From NCBI GenBank assembly GCA_964404765.1, contig CAYOLL010000288.1, forward strand, positions 1 to 5,013: a DNA stretch of 5,013 nt, written 5' to 3'. The translations under genes and the position numbers were made by a program. Positions 1-4,960 of the stretch are shown one piece after another (position 1 is the stretch's first letter; every line of letters starts with the position of its first letter). The DNA comes from CAYOLL01 sp964404765 [NCBI: uncultured Gemmatimonadota bacterium]. Lineage in GTDB: Bacteria; 4572-55. The notes below the pieces were generated by a model, which ran no database searches, had not been told where the DNA came from, and worked only from the letters and a program-made list of their open reading frames with translations.

Positions 1-243
1 TGCGTGAGAATGTTGTAGCTCAGATTAGCAATCTGAGCATACTTGGAGAAAGCACAGAATGCTATTCTGTGCTACAGTTGCTGCGCGAAAATGTTGTAGC
101 TCAGATTAGCAATCTGAGCATACTTGAAGAAAGCACAGAATGCTATTCTGTGCTACAGTTGCTGCGTGAGAATGTTGTAGCTCAGATTAGCAATCTGAGC
201 ATACTTGGAGAAAGCACAGAATGCTATTCTGTGCTACACTTGC
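1..243. repeat. Three tandem 81-bp units with paired inverted palindromes (REP/BIME-like)
   Basis: Units start at 1, 82 and 163 with an exact 81-bp period and differ at only four positions, all outside the stems. Each unit holds palindrome P1 (arms GCTCAGATT and AATCTGAGC around AGC; 18-38, 99-119, 180-200) and palindrome P2 (arms AGCACAGAAT and ATTCTGTGCT around GCT; 51-73, 132-154, 213-235). The reverse complement of P2 matches P1 except at two base-paired positions, where both partners are swapped (T:A to A:T), so pairing is kept. Each palindrome has GTAG at its 5' foot, P1 on plus (15-18) and P2 on minus (72-75). Opposed palindromes with a GTAG foot are the known architecture of REP pairs (BIMEs) mobilised by RAYT transposases. 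No such gene is visible here, so membership is inferred. The array starts at the window edge and may be longer. One plus frame is open through it to 260 because 81 is 27 codons; I do not call it a gene. Confidence 0.9.
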
Positions 244-298
244 GGCTGACCGCTTTATGAATTATTCAGGGTAAGAGTAATGGTCACGCTTCTCTAAT

Positions 299-337
299 AA
301 AAAAACCCTCTGCATCTGGTCAGATAGAGGGTCTTTT
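299..337 (-). terminator. Bidirectional intrinsic terminator, main use on minus strand
   Basis: Outer stem CCCTCT (306-311) pairs with AGAGGG (326-331), and inner ATCTG (314-318) pairs with CAGAT (321-325) across a GC bulge. Read on the minus strand, the stem is followed by seven T (complement of 299-305), about 48 nt past the stop of the 379-888 gene. The plus-strand exit (TCTTTT) is weaker. It fits an intrinsic terminator for the minus-strand gene and a partial insulator for plus-strand transcription from the left. Confidence 0.8.
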
Positions 338-378
338 GTTAAGGCTACTGATGGCTTTTTAGCGAGAGCCGTTATCAA

Positions 379-888
379 TTACCATTGATGCAGCAACGCT
401 TCTGCTTCGCGATCATGATAGCGCTCATCTTCTTTTTTCACGTCGATATCTTCCGGCGTAAGAAAAGTCAGATAGTACTCGTTGCGGGTATGTGCCCAAC
501 GGCGATCCCGTTTGACCAGGAAACGAAATTTGGCCTTAAAACCGTCTTTGATCTTTAAGCTTGGCCCGCCGATATTGGAGTTGACTTCGCCTTTGGTTTC
601 ATCTTCAAAATAGTCAATGACCTGCAACAATTCTTCCGGGAAGGAGGATGAATGCCAGAACCGCCCGTCGTTGACACTTTCCTCCTTCATTTCAACTTCC
701 AAGAGCACAACTCCGGGGCGAACGCCGTAGGTTTCGCTTGGCGTGTTTTTGCCGGAAATATACTCAGCGGCATCCGGGCTAATTGCTTTTAAGTTTAAAG
801 CAAATCCATATTCCTGTTTTAAAGTCGTGCTAAATTTCTCCGATACGCACAGGAAAATATGGCTGTCTTTATAGATAACACCGCTCAT
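379..888 (-). CDS. Hypothetical soluble protein, 169 aa
   Basis: I do not recognise this protein. The start is set at the ATG at 886-888 because GGAGG (894-898 on the minus strand) sits 5 nt upstream. The ATG at 898-900, four codons earlier, has no good ribosome site and overlaps that GGAGG. The product (MSGVIYKDSHIFL...) has no signal peptide or membrane segment. The first half alternates hydrophobic and charged residues (IFLCVSEKFS; GVVLLEVEM around residues 59-67), as expected for a beta-rich fold. A probable helix follows (PEELLQVIDYFED), then a basic stretch (KAKFRFLVKRDRRW, about 118-131) and an acidic C-terminus (PEDIDVKKEDER). There is one Cys, at about residue 14. It is a single-gene unit with its own promoter and terminator, divergent from the NHL gene. 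Codon use looks like a normal gene. That it is a real gene is fairly sure; its function is unknown. Confidence 0.8.
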   Translation of the reverse strand: MSGVIYKDSHIFLCVSEKFSTTLKQEYGFALNLKAISPDAAEYISGKNTPSETYGVRPGVVLLEVEMKEESVNDGRFWHSSSFPEELLQVIDYFEDETKGEVNSNIGGPSLKIKDGFKAKFRFLVKRDRRWAHTRNEYYLTFLTPEDIDVKKEDERYHDREAEALLHQW

Positions 889-893
889 GAAAT

Positions 894-898
894 CCTCC
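894..898 (-). promoter_or_regulatory. Shine-Dalgarno site that decides the start of the 379-888 gene
   Basis: On the minus strand GGAGG is separated by ATTTC (5 nt) from the ATG at 888-886. The alternative upstream ATG (900-898) overlaps this site, so the downstream ATG is the better start. Confidence 0.75.
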
Positions 899-924
899 AT
901 AACCTAAAATTTAAAAATTCTATG

Positions 925-989
925 ATTCTTGATGAGTGTGAAAATTTACTTAATATATCATATTATTACATTTTATGTCAATCAAGAAT
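925..989. promoter_or_regulatory. 9-bp inverted repeat bracketing the minus-strand promoter
   Basis: ATTCTTGAT (925-933) and ATCAAGAAT (981-989) are perfect inverted copies 47 bp apart. One touches the -35 box at base 981; the other lies just downstream of the expected transcription start. The geometry would suit paired operator half-sites or a looping repressor. In AT-rich DNA a 9-bp match could also be chance. Confidence 0.35.
952..981 (-). promoter_or_regulatory. Probable sigma-70-type promoter for the 379-888 gene
   Basis: On the minus strand there is a perfect -35 TTGACA (981-976), an 18-nt AT-rich spacer and a -10 TATATT (957-952, five of six consensus). The expected start is near 945, giving a leader of about 57 nt. 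No transcript data; called from sequence match and position. Confidence 0.65.
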
Positions 990-1013
990 TTTTTTTATTC
1001 ATAAAGTTAGTGG

Positions 1014-1028
1014 TTTTTTTGTATATTC
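1014..1028. repeat. Left 15-bp direct repeat flanking the 1029-1170 element
   Basis: TTTTTTTGTATATTC is identical to 1171-1185. The two copies abut the inverted ends of the inserted element exactly, as target-site duplications do. Confidence 0.8.
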
Positions 1029-1170
1029 TGTACTGGTCAAAGACCTTTAGAACACTTTTCGGAGATGTCATTCCGGCGGGTTTTTAGCCGGAATCTTCTT
1101 ACAGGCAAACAAGATGCCGGATAAAAACATTCCGGCATGACAAGTGTTCTAAAGGTTGTTGACTAGTACA
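1029..1170. mobile_element. MITE-like non-autonomous element, 142 bp
   Basis: The ends are 32-bp imperfect inverted repeats (1029-1060 and 1139-1170, 28 of 32 matching, 15-bp perfect core ACCTTTAGAACACTT) beginning TGTAC. Perfect 15-bp direct repeats lie immediately outside both ends. The interior has no ORF of its own but two GC-rich hairpins: ATTCCGGC/GCCGGAAT (1070-1077, 1087-1094) and TGCCGGA/TCCGGCA (1115-1121, 1131-1137), each with a 9-nt loop. GTCATTCCGGC-type ends facing a CCGGCATGAC partner recur in intergenic repeats of many environmental bacteria (general recall, not a search). It sits between two divergent genes, between the minus-strand promoter and the NHL gene. Mobility is inferred from the ends and flanking duplication; no transposase is present. 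Confidence 0.7.
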
Positions 1171-1206
1171 TTTTTTTGTATATTCCTGTTTTTCGTATTC
1201 TGTACT
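1171..1206. repeat. Right 15-bp direct repeat plus a third degenerate copy
   Basis: TTTTTTTGTATATTC (1171-1185) repeats 1014-1028. A shorter relative, TTTTTCGTATTC (1189-1200), follows and is itself followed by TGTACT (1201-1206), the same six bases that follow the left copy at 1029-1034. The leader of the NHL gene therefore carries tandem T-rich/GTAT motifs. I see no convincing -35/-10 pair in this leader. Confidence 0.55.
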
Positions 1207-1242
1207 CCGTCGCTTGCATTTATACGCCAAGGAAAATAACAA

Positions 1243-2562
1243 ATGTCCAGACGAGCCTTGCTCACCGGATTCGCAATCTTATTGAGTGGCATTAGCCTTT
1301 TTGCCGATGATTCCAGACACGGAACCTTGACTTTTCCGCCTTTTGGCCATTGTTATGGTCTTCGTAAAGGCACGGCCCGAAATTTATGGATGTTTCTGGG
1401 GGACCGCACTCGTTTTGACAATCCCCAGGGATTGGCCGCTGTTAAATTAAACGAGCAGGATCGAAAAGGCCCAAAGGATGATGACGAATTAACCGTCTAC
1501 GGTGTCAATGCAGGGCGGCATCAAATTATTTATAACAAATCGCTGCTGGCGCTGGAGATTTATGGCAAACGCGGCGACGGCGACGGCGAATTCAAAAGTC
1601 CAAAAGGTATTTGTGCCAATGTTGCCGGCGATGTATTTGTGGCTGATACGGGCAATCACCGCATTGTGCATTTGCAAAATACGGATAATAAATTGACGTA
1701 CGTTAAATCTATTGGGCATGAAGGATCAGAGGTCAATGACTTGCGTTATCCCAGTCAGGTTTACTGGACAGAGGAAGGCCGGCTTTATATAACCGATACC
1801 GGCAATAACCGGATTCAGGTATTTGGCGCCGACGGTCATTACGAGCGCACGTATCCGGATCGGGCGGAGGGCTCTGCGCTTACTTTTCTTGAGCCGGATG
1901 GGATCGCGGTGACGACGCCAAAAGCCGATTGGTCAAAGCATCATTCGGCATTTTTCTGTGTGGTGGACTCGGCCCATGCCCGCCTGCGCAAATTTTCACT
2001 GGACGGGGATTTGCTGGCCGTTGCTTCACTGCCGGATTTGCCGTTTGAGCGGTTTTTTCTGGCCTATCTGGCCTTGGATTATTACGAAAATATCTGGGTG
2101 ACCGATACCGCCAATCATACCTTGCACAAGTTTGATCGTGATCTGAACTACATTACTTCGGTCGGCACGAAAGGGCACGGTGATTTTGAGTTTGATGCGC
2201 CACGTGGGATCACCATTTGGCGACGGTTTGGTCAAGTCTTTGTGGCGGAAAAAGAATCGGCGCAATATTACTGGATTGGCGTCGATATACAGCGGGCCAC
2301 GGCTCGCGCGGAAGACGGCGTACTGAAAATGAGCTATTATTTGACGGAACCGGCCCGGATTACGGCGCAAATTCAGGCCGGAGAAACCACGATTCAAGAC
2401 CTGGTTATGGACTCGCAGCAGAACACTGGCGATCACATTCTGAATTACGAAATTCCAAATCTGGCGGCTGGTTCTTATCAACTTTATTTAAAAGCAGTGC
2501 CAACCTATTCATCACGCAAGTATTTCAAAAAAGAGTTGCTCATTCCGTTTGCGATTCAATAG
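1243..2562 (+). CDS. Exported NHL-repeat beta-propeller protein with C-terminal beta domain, 439 aa
   Basis: The ATG at 1243 has AAGGA at 1229-1233, 9 nt upstream. Residues 1-21 are a Sec signal peptide: basic MSRR, a hydrophobic core, and likely cleavage after LFA before DDS, so the protein acts in the periplasm or outside the cell. NHL-type blades follow: a probable first at about 52-100 (NPQGLAAV), 107-144 (SPKGI, ADTGNHRI), 156-194 (YPSQV, TDTGNNRI), 215-251 (EPDGIAV, VDSAHARLRKF), 270-297 (LALDYYENIWVTDTANHTL) and 306-346 (APRGITI, VFVAEKES). That gives about six blades, a usual NHL propeller size. The last 90 residues (about 350-439) form a separate beta-rich segment ending in PNLAAGSYQLYLKAV, like FlgD/Ig-like C-terminal modules. 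NHL propellers usually bind proteins, sugars or nucleic acids; the ligand here is unknown and I see no catalytic motif. Single-gene unit with a strong terminator. Confidence 0.92.
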   Translation: MSRRALLTGFAILLSGISLFADDSRHGTLTFPPFGHCYGLRKGTARNLWMFLGDRTRFDNPQGLAAVKLNEQDRKGPKDDDELTVYGVNAGRHQIIYNKSLLALEIYGKRGDGDGEFKSPKGICANVAGDVFVADTGNHRIVHLQNTDNKLTYVKSIGHEGSEVNDLRYPSQVYWTEEGRLYITDTGNNRIQVFGADGHYERTYPDRAEGSALTFLEPDGIAVTTPKADWSKHHSAFFCVVDSAHARLRKFSLDGDLLAVASLPDLPFERFFLAYLALDYYENIWVTDTANHTLHKFDRDLNYITSVGTKGHGDFEFDAPRGITIWRRFGQVFVAEKESAQYYWIGVDIQRATARAEDGVLKMSYYLTEPARITAQIQAGETTIQDLVMDSQQNTGDHILNYEIPNLAAGSYQLYLKAVPTYSSRKYFKKELLIPFAIQ

Positions 2563-2641
2563 CCTGCGCATTTGGCGACGCTCGTTTTTGACAATTAAGA
2601 ATGTCACAATAGCTCTGACTTGTGAGTAACTTCGGGTCAAT

Positions 2642-2678
2642 AAAAAAGCCGCTTGTGTGGTCAGCAAGCGGCTTTTTT
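2642..2678 (+). terminator. Strong intrinsic terminator after the NHL gene
   Basis: A perfect 14-bp stem pairs AAAAAAGCCGCTTG (2642-2655) with CAAGCGGCTTTTTT (2665-2678) around a 9-nt loop, TGTGGTCAG. It lies 80 nt past the NHL stop codon. The A/T tracts on both sides make it usable in both directions. Confidence 0.92.
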
Positions 2679-2693
2679 AGTTTTTATAACCTA

Positions 2694-3223
2694 CCCGACC
2701 TCCAACGGGGATTTAGGTGTTAAAGGAATACTTTTTACTTTTCAAAAGACCCGACCTCCAACGGGCACTTCGGTTTCGTAGTCAACAATTCAGGTTTACA
2801 AGCAGCTTTTTACTTTTCAAACGACCCGACCTCCAACGGGCACTTCGGTTTCGTAGTCAACAATTCAGGTTTACAAGCAGCTTTTTACTTTTCAAAAGAC
2901 CCGACCTCCAACGGGCACTTCGGTTTCGTGGTCAACAATTCAGGTTTACAAGCAGGCTTTTTACTTTTCAAACGACCCGGCCTCCAACGGGCACTTCGGT
3001 TTTGTAGTCAACAATTCAGGTTTAAAGCGGCATTTTTTACTTTTCAAACGATCCGACCTCCAACGGGCACTTAGTCTATTTCGTGGTGAACAATTCAGGT
3101 TTAAAGCGGCATTTTTTACTTTTCAAACGACCCGGTCTCCAACGGGCACTTAGTCTATTTCGTGGTGAACAATTCAGGTTTAAAGCAGCTTTTTACTTTT
3201 CAAAAGACCCGACCTCCAACGGG
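2694..3223. repeat. Tandem array of eight CCCG-ACCTCCAA-CGGG hairpins in 75-79-bp units
   Basis: The 16-nt hairpin core (stem CCCG/CGGG, loop ACCTCCAA) occurs at 2694, 2750, 2825, 2900, 2976, 3052, 3131 and 3208; spacings are 56, 75, 75, 76, 76, 79 and 77. Copies 2-8 are each preceded by TTTTTACTTTTCAAA, and the intervening DNA is also conserved (CAACAATTCAGGTTTA), so these are whole-unit repeats, not a CRISPR. Inner copies end CGGGCACTT, while the first and last end CGGGG, marking the array edges. Core variants: copy 5 GCCTCC, copy 6 with a T:G closing pair, copy 7 GTCTCC. Early units carry CACTTCGGTTTCGTAGTC; late ones CACTTAGTCTATTTCGTGGTG. ACCTCC is the anti-Shine-Dalgarno of 16S rRNA, and the minus strand reads GGAGGT in the loop. 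The plus frame open over 2717-3007 comes from the 75-bp (25-codon) period and is not called a gene. Function unknown. Confidence 0.9.
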
Positions 3224-3607
3224 GGTTTTACGCTATCCTGATTATGACTTCGGCTTAGAAAACACAACCACGCTGACACTTGATTTTCAAAACTTGGCTC
3301 CCAACCAGTCTTCTTGATACAGCACATCATAACTACCACCACCTTTCCATCAGCTTGATTTTGACTTTTTACGTTGTGTGCTTAGCAATTCGTGTCAGCG
3401 TGGTTTACATAGTGCAGTAACGATTGCTTATTATGCAACCCGTGTGCCAATTTTTTAAAATACAACGTAACACCATACAAATAAACAAATTAGGATAGGC
3501 GCACGCGCATTTTACACCCGCAATATTCTTACAATTCAAAGTCACGCCTGTATACAAACTGCCACTTGATGGCTTCGTTTAGCGTAGTGTCTTTGCGTTT
3601 TTGTGGC
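3224..3607. other. Gene-free intergenic stretch
   Basis: No reading frame of gene-like length or with a ribosome site is visible on either strand. The segment holds the inverted-repeat segment at 3266-3405, AT-rich DNA around 3450-3500, and a tail (GTGTCTTTGCGTTTTTGTGG, from about 3588) whose reverse complement contains the CGCAAAG motif of the repeats at the right end of the window. I see no RNA gene. Confidence 0.6.
3266..3405. repeat. 140-bp segment with perfect 14-bp inverted ends
   Basis: AACCACGCTGACAC (3266-3279) and GTGTCAGCGTGGTT (3392-3405) are perfect inverted copies enclosing 112 bp with no coding sense. The size is close to the two MITE-like elements in the window, but I see no flanking direct repeat and no GTCATTC interior. 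The right end overlaps TTAGCAATTCGT (3382-3393), which recurs inverted at 3814-3825. It may be a degenerate element or a long hairpin. Confidence 0.5.
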
Positions 3608-3764
3608 TACTGCTACACGGCGCAAGTTCGTGTGAACTTTGACGCGGGCCGGTCATTCAGGAAGAATCCTCCGGCAAGCTAAGAGAGACGCCAATTTGCC
3701 TGAAGATGCCTCCGGCATGACGAAACTGGGATAAGTTCACACGAATTTAGGCCGCGTCGCACTA
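3608..3764. mobile_element. Second MITE-like element, 157 bp
   Basis: The ends are 32-bp imperfect inverted repeats (3608-3639 and 3733-3764, 26 of 32 matching) with a perfect 13-bp core, TTCGTGTGAACTT. The interior shares motifs in the same order with the 1029-1170 element: GTCATTC (3652-3658), AAGATGCC (3703-3710) and TCCGGCATGAC (3711-3721). In the first element the last two are separated by 12 nt that complete a hairpin; here they are directly joined. The left end contains its own hairpin, AAGTTC/GAACTT (3624-3639). I find no clear target duplication, so this copy may be older. No coding capacity. Confidence 0.6.
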
Positions 3765-3847
3765 CACATCGTTTTTTCGATTTTTTAGGGTTGACGAATA
3801 ATCCAGGCTAAAGACGAATTGCTAAAAAACGCTTGCCAAATTAGAAA

Positions 3848-3877
3848 TTGTTAATTATACTACCCTTATATTATAGT
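3848..3877 (+). promoter_or_regulatory. Possible promoter for the PfkB kinase gene
   Basis: TTGTTA (3848-3853, four of six for -35), an 18-nt spacer and TATAGT (3872-3877, five of six for -10) lie in a very AT-rich stretch. A start near 3884 would give a leader of about 45 nt. Several TATTAT/TTATAG alternatives overlap, so the exact boxes are uncertain. Confidence 0.4.
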
Positions 3878-3916
3878 AAAATAAGGTTTTATAGTTATTG
3901 ATTAAGAAAATAGTTT

Positions 3917-3922
3917 AAGGAG
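3917..3922 (+). promoter_or_regulatory. Shine-Dalgarno site that sets the PfkB kinase start
   Basis: AAGGAG lies 6 nt before the ATG at 3929. It directly abuts the in-frame TTG at 3923, so TTG cannot be its start and the ATG is preferred. Confidence 0.85.
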
Positions 3923-3928
3923 TTGTCA

Positions 3929-4828
3929 ATGTCGATTCTTGTTGTGGGTTCTGTTGCCTATGATACCGTGATTACGCCGGCTGCGCGGGCGGAAAAGGCG
4001 TTAGGCGGATCGGCCATGTATTTCTCAGCAGCGGCCAGCTTTTTTGCGCCGGTACGAGTTGTCGGTATTGTTGGCATGGATTATGAACATGATAAAATCC
4101 GCTTTTTGCGCGAGCGCGATGTAGATTTAACCGGACTGGAAACCGTAGACGGCAAAACATTCCATTGGGTAGGCGAATACACGCTCGACTGGAACAACGC
4201 CATCACCCACGACACGCAGCTAAACGTGTTTGAAACATTTTCGCCCAAAATCCCGGCCGGTTTTCGCCAGAGCGAATATGTTTTTCTGGCTAACATTCAC
4301 CCGGCCTTACAATTGGAAGTGCTGCAACAGATTGAGAAGCCGATTTTGACCGCCATGGATACGATGAATTTTTGGATCGATGGCGCGCGTGACGCTCTGC
4401 TGAAAGTCATCGAAAAAGTGGACATCCTGTTTTTAAATGATGCCGAGACACGGCAGCTTTCCGGCAAAAAAAACCTGTTAGACGCGGCAGACTTTATCTT
4501 TAATTTGGGACCAAAAACGCTGATTATCAAAAAAGGCGAGTACGGCGCTCTGTTGCTGCACAATTCCGAGCTTTTTGCTCTGCCGGCCTTTCCGCTGCGC
4601 CACATTACCGACCCGACCGGCGCCGGTGACAGTTTTGCCGGCGGCTTTATGGGCTATCTGGCCCGGCATGGCACGCATGACGGCGGCACACTGCGGCGGG
4701 CTGTTGCCTACGGCAGCGTGATTGCGTCCTACGTGGTCACCGACTTTAGCTTTGATCGTTTACGGACGCTGACACGCGCGGAAATCGAACAGCGTTATCA
4801 GGAACTTCACGGTCTGGTCAGCTTTTAA
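3929..4828 (+). CDS. PfkB/ribokinase-family sugar kinase, 299 aa
   Basis: A cytoplasmic kinase that by family transfers the ATP gamma-phosphate to a sugar or nucleoside hydroxyl; the substrate cannot be read from sequence. The start is the ATG at 3929, not the in-frame TTG at 3923. In that numbering, residues 2-12 are the first beta strand (SILVVGSVAYD), and the substrate-side GGSAMYFSAAAS begins at 26, the region of PfkB signature 1. DTMNFW is at 144-149, LNDAE at about 169-173 matches the family's N..E metal/phosphate motif, KKGEYGA is at 201-207, and DPTGAGDSFAGGF at 228-240 is signature 2, with the anion-hole GAG and catalytic base D234. Length is typical and every key motif is present, so it should be active. 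This resembles a widely distributed, substrate-unassigned group with DTQLNVF and VFLANI motifs (recall, not a search). No adjacent sugar transporter or pathway gene is visible, and there is no clear terminator after it. Confidence 0.93.
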   Translation: MSILVVGSVAYDTVITPAARAEKALGGSAMYFSAAASFFAPVRVVGIVGMDYEHDKIRFLRERDVDLTGLETVDGKTFHWVGEYTLDWNNAITHDTQLNVFETFSPKIPAGFRQSEYVFLANIHPALQLEVLQQIEKPILTAMDTMNFWIDGARDALLKVIEKVDILFLNDAETRQLSGKKNLLDAADFIFNLGPKTLIIKKGEYGALLLHNSELFALPAFPLRHITDPTGAGDSFAGGFMGYLARHGTHDGGTLRRAVAYGSVIASYVVTDFSFDRLRTLTRAEIEQRYQELHGLVSF

Positions 4829-4840
4829 TAACAGCAGATA

Positions 4841-4895
4841 GAGTAATGGAGTAATGGAGTTTTGGAGTAATGGAGTTTTGGAGTCTACTACTCCA
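4841..4895. repeat. 8-bp tandem repeat GAGTAATG/GAGTTTTG with closing hairpin
   Basis: Five 8-bp units run over 4841-4880 in the order AATG, AATG, TTTG, AATG, TTTG after a constant GAGT, and a sixth GAGT begins at 4881. The last unit forms a hairpin, TGGAGT (4879-4884) with ACTCCA (4890-4895), loop CTACT. It lies 12 nt past the kinase stop codon. No T-run follows, so I do not call it a terminator. Confidence 0.75.
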
Positions 4896-4906
4896 GTTCA
4901 AATTCA

Positions 4907-4950
4907 TAACTCATCGCTTGTAACTCATAACGCGGTAAACCGCAATTTTT
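4907..4950. other. TAACTCAT repeats and weak GCGG/CCGC hairpin
   Basis: TAACTCAT occurs at 4907-4914 and 4921-4928. GCGG (4932-4935) can pair with CCGC (4940-4943) around TAAA, followed by AATTTTT. The stem is only four pairs, so termination of the kinase transcript here is possible but weakly supported. Confidence 0.3.
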
Positions 4951-4960
4951 AACCGCAGAG

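Noticed and set aside
14-45. GTAGCTCAG followed by GAGC resembles a tRNA D-arm
   Set aside because: No acceptor stem, anticodon arm, T-arm or CCA context follows; the match is the P1 palindrome, repeated three times.
69-260. 63-residue ORF
   Set aside because: It is the 81-bp (27-codon) repeat read in its only open frame, with no ribosome site; treated as a repeat.
859-1050. 63-residue plus-strand ORF
   Set aside because: It overlaps the 5' end of the minus-strand gene and its promoter and runs into the inserted element; it has no ribosome site and a low-complexity AT-rich product.
1177-1225. Promoter boxes TTGTAT / TATTCT or TTTATA upstream of the NHL gene
   Set aside because: Spacings (14 bp or otherwise unsuitable) and matches are poor, so I do not place a promoter there.
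1489-2591. Several ORFs in other frames within the NHL gene
   Set aside because: They overlap a clear signal-peptide and NHL-repeat protein, and show neither ribosome sites nor family motifs.
2717-3007. 96-residue ORF with repeated LLFKRPDLQRALR
   Set aside because: The repetition comes from the 75-bp units; the frame breaks once spacing changes to 76 bp, so there is no selection for coding.
2694-3223. CRISPR array
   Set aside because: The sequences between the cores are themselves repeated, period varies from 75 to 79 bp, and no cas gene is present.
2694-3223. Integron attC sites, because of CTCCAAC / GTTGGAG
   Set aside because: The 7-mers miss the RYYYAAC / GTTRRRY consensus, there is no second core pair, and no cassette ORFs lie between copies.
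3923-3925. TTG as start of the PfkB kinase
   Set aside because: It directly abuts the AAGGAG site; the ATG six bases on has correct spacing and gives the usual N-terminus.
3972-4678. Minus-strand ORFs inside the kinase gene
   Set aside because: They are antisense shadows of an intact PfkB reading frame with all signature motifs.
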